Of a DNA stretch of 64,000 nt, positions 18,118 to 25,888 are shown in pieces. The position numbers and the translations under genes are program-made. The stretch is from NCBI RefSeq assembly GCF_011758745.1, contig NZ_JAANOV010000001.1:186001-250000 (forward strand). The letters run 5' to 3'. Positions within the stretch are counted from its first letter, which is position 1. The number at the start of each line of letters is the position of its first letter. This DNA is from Amycolatopsis granulosa (GTDB lineage Bacteria > Actinomycetota > Actinomycetes > Mycobacteriales > Pseudonocardiaceae). Under the pieces are notes generated by a model, which worked only from the letters and a program-made list of their open reading frames with translations, was not told the origin of the DNA and ran no database searches.

Positions 18118-19494
18118 CTAACTGTCGATCGCGACGGCGGCGGGCTCGGTGTTGCGGCGGGTCTTCGTCCACCCGTTGCGTCCCCGGACGAGCCGGACGA
18201 GCGCGCGCCAGGACGTGACGTAGAACGTGTAGATGTACACCGCGTAGGCCAGGCCCATCCCGATGCCGCGCAGGAAATTCTTGCTGCGCAAGCACTTCCA
18301 CTGGTAGATCGGTCCCCACACGACGAACGGGGCGAGCCCGAACGTGCCGTAGACGGCGAAGAGGATCCAGCCGCCGCCGGTGAACCAGCCACCCATCCGG
18401 GACGGGTCGGTCACGGTGGCACCCAGGAACACCAGGAACGGCACCGGGTAGATGAGCGAGCCGAGCAACTGCATCCACGGCTGCGCCAGGTAGTACATCA
18501 TCTCTGCCGCGCCGAAGGTGCTGACATGCACCGAATCCCAGATGCGGCGCAGATAACGGCCGCACTGCATGGTTCCCTGCCCCCACCGCGTCCGCTGCGT
18601 CAGGAAGCGCCGCAAGCTGTACAGCGCCTCCTGCGACACGTGGGTGTCCGGGGTGAACTCGGTGCGCCAGCCCGCGATGAGCAGGTGGACGCCCAGCTCG
18701 AAGTCCTCCAGCAGGGAGCCGCGCCACGGCTTGAGCTCCGCGCCGCCGATGGACGCCAGCGCGGACATCCGGGTGAACTGCCCGTTGCCGCCCAGCGAGA
18801 TCGTGCCGGTGTACCGGCGCGAGGTCTGGATCGCGGCGATGGCGGTGCGGAACTCGAGATCCTGCAGCTGGGCCAGTTTCAGCCCGAACACCCGGCCCGG
18901 ACGGGATCGCGACGGCGGCGGGGCGTCCCGGTTGCTCATCCAGACGTCGACCTGGACGGCGCCTACCGTGCGGTCCCCGAAGAGGTGGCCGGCCGCGCAC
19001 ACGTCGAGGCAGCCGGGGGCGGGCCGGCCGTCCGCGTCGACCACCACCACGATCACCCGGTCGTAGTCCTCGCGCAGTCCCTGGAAGGCGACCAGCTGCG
19101 CGTAGGCCGCGTTGAGCGCGTCACCTTTGCCGGTGCGGGCCTGCGGCCGCCTGCGGCGCACGAGGTGCAGGCGCGGGTCGGGGGAGCCGCCGCGGTACTG
19201 CAAACCGGTGACGATCTGCGCGGTCCGGTCGTCGGAGTCGTCGTCCACGATCCACACGTGCGCCTGCGGGAACGTCGAGCGCAGGTAGTGGATGGTGTCG
19301 CCGATCACCGCCTCCTCGTCGCGGCAGGGCACGAAGAAGTGCCAGCTGAACGCGCTGCTGTCGCCGGCGGGTCGCGGCTTGTGCCGCACGAACGGCACGA
19401 CGATGACGGTGACGTAGACCAGGAACGCCACGCTCATCATCAACGCGAACGCCTGGGTGATACCCAGGACGACCTGGAAGGACTCGTCGCTCAT
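18118..19494 (-). CDS. Processive family-2 glycosyltransferase, exosortase-linked
   Basis: A 458-residue membrane glycosyltransferase. An N-terminal membrane segment (about 10-36) is followed by the GT2 domain: FFVPCRDEEAVIGDT, VDDDSDDR (84-90), VVDADGRPAP with the DxD-like metal site, SLLEDFELGVHL with the ED base, and QRTRWGQGTMQ, the (Q/R)xxRW motif of cellulose/hyaluronan-synthase-like processive enzymes. Several C-terminal membrane helices follow. Its start overlaps the stop of the exosortase gene (ATGA, 19491-19494). A GT2 gene next to an exosortase recalls the XrtG-type arrangement of Gram-positives, from memory. Likely role: making a surface glycan linked with, or carried by, the exosortase substrate (inference). 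Confidence 0.88.
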   Translation of the reverse strand: MSDESFQVVLGITQAFALMMSVAFLVYVTVIVVPFVRHKPRPAGDSSAFSWHFFVPCRDEEAVIGDTIHYLRSTFPQAHVWIVDDDSDDRTAQIVTGLQYRGGSPDPRLHLVRRRRPQARTGKGDALNAAYAQLVAFQGLREDYDRVIVVVVDADGRPAPGCLDVCAAGHLFGDRTVGAVQVDVWMSNRDAPPPSRSRPGRVFGLKLAQLQDLEFRTAIAAIQTSRRYTGTISLGGNGQFTRMSALASIGGAELKPWRGSLLEDFELGVHLLIAGWRTEFTPDTHVSQEALYSLRRFLTQRTRWGQGTMQCGRYLRRIWDSVHVSTFGAAEMMYYLAQPWMQLLGSLIYPVPFLVFLGATVTDPSRMGGWFTGGGWILFAVYGTFGLAPFVVWGPIYQWKCLRSKNFLRGIGMGLAYAVYIYTFYVTSWRALVRLVRGRNGWTKTRRNTEPAAVAIDS

Positions 19495-20027
19495 GCGGTC
19501 CGCTCGCGGCGCAGGCCGATCCGGACGAACAACACGAGGGCGAGGGCCCCGCCGATCACGCTGACGAGTGACCCCATCAGGGTGTGCCCCCAGTAGTAGC
19601 CCGTGGAGATCCCGAGCCAGTTCACCAGGCCGACGATGAGCAGCATGCGCAGCTGGTTGACCGCGGCGACGACGGCAGCGAAGACCAGCAGGGACAGCAG
19701 CAGCCGGCGCGTGTTCGCGGGCCGCAGGTACCCCAGCACGGCCGTCACCAGGACCAGCGGCACGACCAGGAACAGGGACGAGCACTCCGGTGTCATCTGC
19801 AGTCCCAGCGGCCGGTTGCCGCCCAGGCCGAAGTAGACGGTGTGCCTTGCGCCGGCCACGTACACCCCGTGCTCGCTGATCAAGCGCAGGACGGCGCCGG
19901 TCACCTGCACCTCGGCGGTGCGGTACGCCCCCTGGCACACCACGAGCAAGCCGACCACGGCGAGCATCGCGATGACGAGCCACCGGACCGGTAACCGGCT
20001 GGACAACGGCGCAGCGTTCGCCGACAT
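19491..20027 (-). CDS. Exosortase/archaeosortase-family transpeptidase
   Basis: A 178-residue polytopic membrane protein with about five to six helices. The proposed cysteine-protease-like triad of the family is visible: Cys82 in MTPECSSLF, Arg127 in VNQLRMLLIVG and His148 in WGHTLMG, each in a transmembrane context as expected. ATG 20027 has GGAGGG upstream; the frame is open for 47 codons more but without family-like sequence. These enzymes recognise a C-terminal tripartite sorting tail, cleave it and are thought to attach the protein to an envelope acceptor. A candidate substrate with such a tail is encoded divergently 198 bp away. The subtype is not assigned; the glycosyltransferase neighbour suggests an XrtG-like group. 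Confidence 0.85.
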   Translation of the reverse strand: MSANAAPLSSRLPVRWLVIAMLAVVGLLVVCQGAYRTAEVQVTGAVLRLISEHGVYVAGARHTVYFGLGGNRPLGLQMTPECSSLFLVVPLVLVTAVLGYLRPANTRRLLLSLLVFAAVVAAVNQLRMLLIVGLVNWLGISTGYYWGHTLMGSLVSVIGGALALVLFVRIGLRRERTA

Positions 20028-20087
20028 CGACCCTCCACAACAGACTCTCCCCAGAGCCCGGCTGACATTACCCAGCGTTTTCGCGGA

Positions 20088-20099
20088 ACTCCTAGGAGT
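20088..20099. promoter_or_regulatory. 12-bp palindrome in exosortase/substrate divergent promoter region
   Basis: ACTCCTAGGAGT is a perfect inverted repeat placed in the 198-bp gap between the divergent exosortase gene and the secreted-protein gene. Its central position would suit one regulator acting on both. No regulator gene is adjacent, and the site could be chance. Confidence 0.3.
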
Positions 20100-20225
20100 G
20101 CTACCCGCCAGGGGGATATTTGGGCCGAACGCGTGACGCTGCGCGAACCGCGCCGATAGCAAGATCACGAGCCGGCGCGGCGCCGATGGGGCGCCCGCGG
20201 CCGTGGAAGAAATCGGAGTGTCTCA

Positions 20226-20987
20226 ATGCGAAGAGCAAGGCTCGGGCTCGCCGCCGCGATGGCGGCGGGCGTGGTTCTGCTGGGTGCGGTACCCGCGTCG
20301 GCGGCCCCCGGGGACGGGTCGGCCTACGGTGCGGACGTCGACGTGACCCTGCTCGGCAAGCCGGCCGTGCACGTGGGACCGCTCGCGCAGGCGTCCACGG
20401 AAGGACCCACCAGCGGCACGCTCGTGGGCATCGACGTGCCCGGCATCGCCCACAGCGGCACGGTCCAGACAACGGCCGTGCGGGACGAGACCACGGGTGC
20501 CGTCGACAGCAAGGCGACGGTGGAGAACCTGTCGGTCGGCGTCCTGGGTGCGCTCGGCACCATCAAGGCCGACGCCGTGACCGCGGAGTGCCACGCCACC
20601 CAGGACGGCAACGCGGGTGCCGCCACGCTGGCCGGGCTGAACCTCGGCCCGCTCGGCAACGTCAGTGCCACGCCGGCGGCGAACACCGTCGTGAACGTGG
20701 GCGCGCTCGGGGCCAACGTCGCGAAGATCACGTTCAACGAGCAGATCGCCAACCCGGACGGCAGCCTGACGGTCAACGCCATCCACGTGCGCCTGCTCGG
20801 CGGTGTGCTCGGTTCCCTCGGCTCGGGCGACGTGATCGTGTCGTCGGCGACCTGCGGCCCGGCCGGGCTGCCGGTGCCGCTGGCGTCCGGTGCGGGCATG
20901 TGGATCGGGCTCTGTCTGCTGGCCGCGCTCGGCCTGCCGGCCGGAGTCTGGTTCAACCGCCGCCGCGCCACCGCGCAGGCCGTCTGA
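20226..20987 (+). CDS. Secreted surface protein with exosortase-like C-terminal sorting tail (choice-of-anchor P-like)
   Basis: A 253-residue exported protein. A signal peptide covers residues 1-27 (MRRARLGLAAAMAAGVVLL then PASAA). The mature part is Gly/Ala/Val-rich and beta-prone, with repeats of the type VLGALGTIKADAVTAECHA and PLGNVSATPAANTVVNVGALG, resembling what databases call choice-of-anchor P proteins. The last 43 residues form a sorting tail: GPAGLPVPLASG, one membrane helix (about 224-243) and FNRRR, close in layout to PEP-CTERM tails. The divergent neighbour is an exosortase, so this is its probable substrate (inference). Two Cys (AECHA, SATCG) may form a disulfide. Confidence 0.8.
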   Translation: MRRARLGLAAAMAAGVVLLGAVPASAAPGDGSAYGADVDVTLLGKPAVHVGPLAQASTEGPTSGTLVGIDVPGIAHSGTVQTTAVRDETTGAVDSKATVENLSVGVLGALGTIKADAVTAECHATQDGNAGAATLAGLNLGPLGNVSATPAANTVVNVGALGANVAKITFNEQIANPDGSLTVNAIHVRLLGGVLGSLGSGDVIVSSATCGPAGLPVPLASGAGMWIGLCLLAALGLPAGVWFNRRRATAQAV

Positions 20988-21000
20988 CGGGCGAGGGCGG

Positions 21001-21180
21001 ATGTACCGGATGCCCGGCGCCGGGATCACCACCGCGGGCGGCACCGCGGGCACGCTCGCCTATACCGGTGCCGATGTCGGTTGGTGGATCGCGCTCGGCG
21101 TGATCCTCGTGCTCGCCGGGATCGCGGCACTCGTCGCCGCGACCCGTCGCAGCAGGAGACTCGCCGGTTCCCGGAAATGA
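21001..21180 (+). CDS. 59-residue protein with LAYTG sortase anchor signal
   Basis: A minimal protein: 18 Gly/Thr-rich residues, then LAYTG (19-23), a hydrophobic helix (about 27-46) and a basic tail TRRSRRLAGSRK. This is the complete layout of an LAxTG class E sortase signal with almost nothing to anchor and no N-terminal signal peptide. ATG 21001 has a weak GAGGGCGG upstream and lies 13 bp after the surface protein stop, so co-transcription is likely. It could be a tiny membrane protein, or the remnant of a larger anchored protein whose tail now follows the exosortase-type gene. No sortase gene is in the window. Confidence 0.6.
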   Translation: MYRMPGAGITTAGGTAGTLAYTGADVGWWIALGVILVLAGIAALVAATRRSRRLAGSRK

Positions 21181-21239
21181 GGTTCGCGGCCGCCGCCGAG
21201 GGCGGCGGCCGCGGACTCCCCACTCGTCAGGAGACTCAC

Positions 21240-22400
21240 GTGGACATCATGCTGCTGGCCGGAACTCGCCCGGAGGCGGTGAAGCTGGCGCCGCTGGCGC
21301 TCGCGCTGCCCGGGCACCCCGTCCTGCGTCCCGTCATAGTCCACAGTGGACAACATGACGGGATGGTCGAGCAGGCGCTCGCGCCGTTCGGCCTGCTCGT
21401 GGACGACCGGCTGCCCACTCCGGTGCGGCGCAACGGGGGACAGGCCGAGCTGGTCGCGGGTCTGCTGCCGTCGCTCGACGGGTTCCTGCGCCGCAGGAGC
21501 CCGGCCGCGGTGGTCGTCCAGGGCGACACGACGACGGTGCTGGCCGGCGCGCTCGCCGCGTTCTGGCGCGGCATCCCCGTGGTGCACCTGGAGGCGGGCC
21601 TGCGCACCCACGACCTCGCCGCGCCGTTCCCCGAGGAGGGCACCCGGCAGATGGTGTCGCGCCTGGCGGCACTGCACCTCGCGCCGACCGGTGCCGCCGT
21701 CGCCGCGCTGCTGGGCGAAGGGGTGCCGGCCGAGCGGATCGTCCTGACCGGCAACACCGTCGTGGACGCCGTGGAGCACATCGCCGCTCGCGGCCGGCCT
21801 GCTCAGGACCGGGCACTCGCGGCGGCCGAACTGCGGCTGCTGGAGCAGGGGCGGCGGCTGGTGCTGGTGACCTCCCACCGGCGCGAGTCGTGGGGAAAGC
21901 CCTTGCAGCGCGTCCTGTCCGCCGTGCGGGACCTGGTGCGCCGGCGGCCCGATGTCGAGGTGCTGTTCCCGGTCCACCCCAACCCGGCCCTGCGCGACCA
22001 GGTCACCACGGCACTGTCGGGAGTACCGCGGATCACGGTCACCGGGCCGCTGGAGTACCCCGACCTCGTGCGCGCGCTCCGCCTGGCCACGGTGGTGCTC
22101 ACCGATTCCGGGGGGATCCAGGAGGAGGCACCGAGTTTCGGCACGCCGGTGGTCGTGCTGCGGGACACCACCGAGCGACGGGAGGCGATCGACAGCGGGC
22201 ACGCCCGTCTCGTGGGCACGGACCCCGCCGCGATCGGCCGGGCCACCGAGGACGTGTTGTCGGGGCGGTGGCGCCCGGCGAGCCCGGCCAACCCGTACGG
22301 CGACGGCAAGGCCGCGCAGCGGGCGGTGGCGGCCATCGGCGAGCTGCTCGCCGTGCCGTCGCGCAGCCGGGTGCTCGCCCCGCCCGAACCGGTGCCCTGA
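21240..22400 (+). CDS. wecB: UDP-N-acetylglucosamine 2-epimerase, non-hydrolysing
   Basis: Interconverts UDP-GlcNAc and UDP-ManNAc in the cytosol, supplying an activated sugar for envelope glycans. The 386 residues show family motifs AGTRPEAVKLAPL, VVVQGDTTTVLAGALAAF, VHLEAGLRTHDL, FPEEGTRQM, LTGNTVVDAV and the UDP-binding TDSGGIQEEAP. GTG 21240 follows AGGAG. It lies 60 bp after the LAYTG protein on the same strand. Neighbouring glycosyltransferase and exosortase genes suggest that its product is used for a glycan on or around the exosortase substrate (inference). Confidence 0.93.
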   Translation: MDIMLLAGTRPEAVKLAPLALALPGHPVLRPVIVHSGQHDGMVEQALAPFGLLVDDRLPTPVRRNGGQAELVAGLLPSLDGFLRRRSPAAVVVQGDTTTVLAGALAAFWRGIPVVHLEAGLRTHDLAAPFPEEGTRQMVSRLAALHLAPTGAAVAALLGEGVPAERIVLTGNTVVDAVEHIAARGRPAQDRALAAAELRLLEQGRRLVLVTSHRRESWGKPLQRVLSAVRDLVRRRPDVEVLFPVHPNPALRDQVTTALSGVPRITVTGPLEYPDLVRALRLATVVLTDSGGIQEEAPSFGTPVVVLRDTTERREAIDSGHARLVGTDPAAIGRATEDVLSGRWRPASPANPYGDGKAAQRAVAAIGELLAVPSRSRVLAPPEPVP

Positions 22401-22409
22401 GCGGCCGCC

Positions 22410-22625
22410 GTGACCGAACCGGCGAGCACCGATGACAGACAGCTCGTCCCGTACCTGGCGGCGTGGTGCGCCGACATCGACAGCGTGCGGTTCCCGGCAC
22501 CCGGCGACGGTGTGCTCACGGAGATCACCGCGATCATCGCGGGTCGGCTGCCGCCGGCCCCGGGGCATGGGGCCGGCGGCAGCCTGGCTCCTACTCGATG
22601 CGGGCGATCACCTCGCCCTGCTTGA
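22410..22625 (+). CDS. Possible short protein or gene remnant after wecB
   Basis: A 71-codon frame from GTG 22410, 9 bp after wecB. The first ~48 codons (QLVPYLAAWCADIDS, VLTEITAIIAGRLPP) have strong G/C third-position bias and look like real protein. After that the frame enters a long perfect hairpin at 22547-22583 and then runs antisense into the lipoyl-domain gene, where it no longer looks coding. It may be the start of a gene whose remainder was lost, or a short regulatory peptide. No family is recognised. Confidence 0.3.
   Translation: MTEPASTDDRQLVPYLAAWCADIDSVRFPAPGDGVLTEITAIIAGRLPPAPGHGAGGSLAPTRCGRSPRPA
22547..22583. terminator. Strong bidirectional terminator-like hairpin
   Basis: A perfect 15-bp stem, GCTGCCGCCGGCCCC (22547-22561) and its complement (22569-22583), with a 7-base loop. 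It lies between the convergent wecB and dehydrogenase genes, 8 bp beyond the lipoyl-domain stop, as expected for a shared terminator. There is no T-tract, which is common in high-GC actinomycetes. Confidence 0.75.
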
Positions 22626-22824
22626 CCACCTCGCCCTCCTGCACCAGCAGCCGCAGCACGCCCGCCGCCGGGGCGGGCACCTCCACGTCCACCTTGTCGA
22701 CCGCGACCTCCGCGATCAGGTCGCCCTCGCCGACCCGGTCGCCGTCGCCGGCGAACCAGGTGGCGAGGACGCCCTCGGCGTCGGGCTCGTTCTCCGAGAC
22801 GCGCGGGAAGGCGATGTCGGTCAT
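22591..22824 (-). CDS. Stand-alone lipoyl-domain protein
   Basis: A 77-residue protein consisting of one biotinyl/lipoyl domain. The lipoylated Lys is in EVAVDKVDVEVPAPAAG, preceded by AGDGDRVGEGDLI and followed by VVKQGEVIARIE. It starts at ATG 22824 inside the E1 beta stop (ATGA overlap). Normally this domain is the N-terminus of an E2 acyltransferase, but the stop falls directly after the domain and no E2 catalytic core or E3 follows. It may act as a mobile swinging arm shared with E2/E3 encoded elsewhere. Confidence 0.85.
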   Translation of the reverse strand: MTDIAFPRVSENEPDAEGVLATWFAGDGDRVGEGDLIAEVAVDKVDVEVPAPAAGVLRLLVQEGEVVKQGEVIARIE

Positions 22825-23867
22825 GCGCCCACCAGGCCGAGGACGGCCCGGCGGATCCGGTCCGGCGTCGGCAGCACGGCGTACTCGAGCGGGCGGGCGT
22901 AGGGGATCGGGACGTCGGGCACCGCCACCCGGGCGGCGGGCGCGCGGAGCAGGCCGGGGTCGCGCTCGGCGACCCGGGCGATGATCTCGCCGGACACCCC
23001 GAACGACAGGTAGTCCTCGTCGACGACGAGCAGCCGCCCGGTGCGCCCCACCGATTCCAGGATCGTCTCGGTGTCCAGCGGGACCACGCTGCGCAGATCC
23101 ACGACCTCGCAGTCGACGCCCTGCTGCGCGAGTTCCTCGGCCACGTCCAGCGCGTGGTGCACCGACAGCGACAACGTCACCACCGTGACGTCGCTGCCCG
23201 GCCGCACGACGTTCGCCTTGCCGATCGGCACCAGATGCTCGCCTTCGGGAACCGGGCCGACGGACCGGCGGTTCTTGGCCATCCAGGGCAGGCCCATCAC
23301 TCCCTTGTGGAACAGGTACACCACCGGGTTGTCGTCGCGGATCGCGGCGGTCATCAGGCCCTTGGCGTCGGCGGGGTTGCTGGGCGCGACCACCTTCATC
23401 CCGGGCAGGTGCGCGAACGTGCCCCACAGGCACTGCGAGTGCTGCGCGCCGTCGGAGTAGCCGCCGCCCACCGCGGCGGTGAGCACCATCGGGACGGTGA
23501 CGTTGCCGCCGGACTCGAAGTGGATCTTCGCCATGTGGTTGTAGATCTGGTCCATGCACACACCGAAGAAGTCGACGAACATCAGCTCGACCACCGGCCG
23601 CATGCCTTCGACCGCGGCGCCGATGGCCGCGCCGATGAACGCGGTCTCCGAAATGGGCGTGTCCAGGACACGCCGGGGCCCGAACTTCTCGAGCAGCCCG
23701 GTGGTGGAGCTGAAGATGCCGCCGTAGGCACCGACGTCCTCGCCGAGCACGAAGACGTCCTCGTCGCGCTCCATTTCCTGCGCGATGGCCTCGACCATGG
23801 CCTTGGCGGTGCTGAGCTTGCGCTGGGCGGGTGCGGAGGAGGATGCCGAAGCGTCCGTGAGCGTCAT
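22821..23867 (-). CDS. 2-oxoacid/acetoin dehydrogenase E1 component, beta subunit
   Basis: The 348-residue beta subunit of a ThDP-dependent alpha2beta2 dehydrogenase. Family features include AMVEAIAQEMERDEDVFVLG, RVLDTPISETAFIGAAIGAA, MRPVVELMFVDFFG, the long SDGAQHSQCLWGTFAHLPGMK region and a transketolase C-terminal domain with GRLLVVDEDYLSFG. The N-terminus carries 15-20 extra Ser/Ala-rich residues. It overlaps the lipoyl-domain gene downstream and lies 39 bp after the alpha subunit gene. Acetoin and pyruvate are the most likely substrates; branched-chain acids cannot be excluded. Confidence 0.92.
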   Translation of the reverse strand: MTLTDASASSSAPAQRKLSTAKAMVEAIAQEMERDEDVFVLGEDVGAYGGIFSSTTGLLEKFGPRRVLDTPISETAFIGAAIGAAVEGMRPVVELMFVDFFGVCMDQIYNHMAKIHFESGGNVTVPMVLTAAVGGGYSDGAQHSQCLWGTFAHLPGMKVVAPSNPADAKGLMTAAIRDDNPVVYLFHKGVMGLPWMAKNRRSVGPVPEGEHLVPIGKANVVRPGSDVTVVTLSLSVHHALDVAEELAQQGVDCEVVDLRSVVPLDTETILESVGRTGRLLVVDEDYLSFGVSGEIIARVAERDPGLLRAPAARVAVPDVPIPYARPLEYAVLPTPDRIRRAVLGLVGA

Positions 23868-23906
23868 TGCTGCTTCTCCTTGCTTGCTGGCGTGCCGGTG
23901 GTGGGT

Positions 23907-24896
23907 TCAGGCCCGCGCGAACACGTGGTCGAGCGCGGTGGCCGGGTCGGGTTCCGGGCTGCGCTTGGCGAACTCGATCGCCGCCTCGACGCGGTCGCGG
24001 GCCTGCGCGGCGATCGACGCCACCGTGATGTCGCCGCTGTCGTGGAGGACACCGGCCGCCCGCAGCTGCTTTTCGTAGGTGGGCAGCGGGTCCCGGCCCG
24101 GCACACCCTCCAGGTCGGACCGGTAGCCCTGCGCGTCGCCCTCGAAATGCCCCCACAGGCGCAGCGTGTGCACCTCGATCAGGCTCGGCCCCTCGCCCGC
24201 GCGGGCCCGCTTGATCGCCGTACCGGCCGCCGCGTGCACCGCCTCCACCGAGTTGTCCTCGACGCGCTCGCCGGGAATGCCGTACCCGCCGGCCCGCAGC
24301 GCGTTCGAGGTGACGCAGGTCGAGGCGCTGCGCGGCACCGAGATGCCCCAGTCGTTGTCCTCCACCACGAACACCACCGGCAGCTTCCACAGCGCCGCCA
24401 GGTTGAGCGCCTCGTGGAAGGCACCCTGGTTGGCCGCGCCCTCACCGGTGACGGCGACCGCGACCCGGTCGGTGCCCCGCCGCTGGAACGCCAGCGCCTG
24501 GCCGACCGCGGGCGGGTAGCCCTCGGCGATGATGCCCGAGCAGGAGAAGTGCGTGGCGGGGTCGAACAGGTGCATGTGCCCGCCGCGGCCCCGGCCGAGC
24601 CCGTCCACCCGGCCGAAGATCTCGGCGGTCATCCGCTCCAGGTCCACCCCGTGCGCGATGGCGAAGTGGTGGGGCCGGTGGGTGGCGGTGACGGCGTCGT
24701 CGGCGGTCAGGTGCGCGCACACCCCGGCGGCCACGGGTTCCTGCCCGGCGGCCAGGTGCATCTCGCCGGGGATGAGCCCGGCGCCGATGTCGAAGGCGGG
24801 CTTCTTGTCCGCGTGGTACTCGCGCAGGATCGACTCCTCGTAGGTGCGGATCAGGACCATCGTGCGGTACAGGGCCAGCCGGTCGTCCGGTTCCAT
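23907..24896 (-). CDS. 2-oxoacid/acetoin dehydrogenase E1 component, alpha subunit
   Basis: The 329-residue ThDP-binding alpha subunit. Visible are GEMHLAAGQEPVAAGV, HRPHHFAIAHG, GRGRGGHMHLFD and the ThDP/Mg motif GEGAANQGAFHEALNLAALW, then VVEDNDWGISVP. ATG 24896 directly follows GGGAGG at good spacing, so it is preferred over the in-frame start four codons upstream. It is the first structural gene after the IclR regulator on the same strand, 97 bp away. Sequence resembles AcoA of acetoin dehydrogenase as much as pyruvate dehydrogenase E1 alpha. Confidence 0.92.
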   Translation of the reverse strand: MEPDDRLALYRTMVLIRTYEESILREYHADKKPAFDIGAGLIPGEMHLAAGQEPVAAGVCAHLTADDAVTATHRPHHFAIAHGVDLERMTAEIFGRVDGLGRGRGGHMHLFDPATHFSCSGIIAEGYPPAVGQALAFQRRGTDRVAVAVTGEGAANQGAFHEALNLAALWKLPVVFVVEDNDWGISVPRSASTCVTSNALRAGGYGIPGERVEDNSVEAVHAAAGTAIKRARAGEGPSLIEVHTLRLWGHFEGDAQGYRSDLEGVPGRDPLPTYEKQLRAAGVLHDSGDITVASIAAQARDRVEAAIEFAKRSPEPDPATALDHVFARA

Positions 24897-24993
24897 GTGA
24901 CCTCCCAATCGGTGTGGGAGTCACTGTCGCGGGGCCCCGCGGCACCGGCAACGGTGCGGATTTCAGATGGTGATACCGGGCCGTTTCCGCTGG

Positions 24994-25731
24994 TCAGGAC
25001 AGCAGTGCGAAGGCGCGGGAAACGCGCCGCGAAGCGCGCTGCAACGAGACCGGCTCGACCGAGGGCAGCCGGCGCGCGGGCAGCGAGATCGCCACCGCGC
25101 CGACCACCCCGGGCGCCCGCACCGGCGTGGCCAGGCAGGCCGTGCCGAGCAGGTACTCCTCGCGGTCGTTGAAGACGCCGCCGCCCTCGGCCAGGCGCTG
25201 CTCGAGCAGCCGGGTGTCGGTGATGGTGTGCGGGGTGAGGTCGGCCAGCCGGTACCGGGCGAGGTGGTCGCGCCGGGCCCCCGGATCCAGGCACGCCAGG
25301 ATGCACTTGCCGAACGCGGTGGCGTGCGCTGCCTCCTGCACGCCCACCCACAGATCCACCGGCGGGGTGTCCGGGGCGTCGGCGATGTCGACCAGCTCGA
25401 TCTCGCCGCCGGAGTACAGCGACAGGTACGCGGCGCCGCGGACCTCGTCCCGCAGCGCGCGCAGCACCGGACGGATCTTCGGCAGCAGCGCGTGCCGGGT
25501 GTCGTGCCGCCGCAGCGCGCCGAGCTGCTCGCCCAGCACGTAGCCGTCGTCGAGCTTGCGGAGGTAGCCCTCGTGCAGCAGGGTGCGCAGGAGGTGGTAG
25601 GTGGTGGGCAGCGGGAGCCCGACCCCGCGGGCGAGTGCCTTGGCCGTGACCGGCCGGTCGCTCGCGCCGACCGCGTCGAGCAGGTGCAGTGCGCGCTGTA
25701 CGGATCCGATCAGTGTCGGTCCAGCAGCCAT
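24994..25731 (-). CDS. IclR-family transcriptional regulator
   Basis: A 245-residue one-component regulator: N-terminal winged helix (RALHLLDAVGASDRPVTAKALARGVGLP, then TYHLLRTLLHEGYL) and C-terminal effector domain from about 75 (AHATAFGKCILACLDP, FNDREEYLLGTACLATPV). ATG 25731 follows GGAGGTGACCG, a near-ideal ribosome site. It lies immediately upstream of the E1 alpha/E1 beta/lipoyl genes on the same strand and is their likely controller. The effector is unknown; such domains often bind the pathway substrate. Confidence 0.9.
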   Translation of the reverse strand: MAAGPTLIGSVQRALHLLDAVGASDRPVTAKALARGVGLPLPTTYHLLRTLLHEGYLRKLDDGYVLGEQLGALRRHDTRHALLPKIRPVLRALRDEVRGAAYLSLYSGGEIELVDIADAPDTPPVDLWVGVQEAAHATAFGKCILACLDPGARRDHLARYRLADLTPHTITDTRLLEQRLAEGGGVFNDREEYLLGTACLATPVRAPGVVGAVAISLPARRLPSVEPVSLQRASRRVSRAFALLS

Positions 25732-25888
25732 CGGTCACCTCCGCCGCCCGTTGCCGCGCACCCCAGAATGCCGGGTGACGCGCATCACGGGCAAGGTCCG
25801 CGGCCCGAACCGGTGACGCCGGTGCTCCACCGGTGCCGCCGGTGCCGCCGCGGGCCGGGAGAACCGGCTCGCGCGGTGCGGTGGTTCC

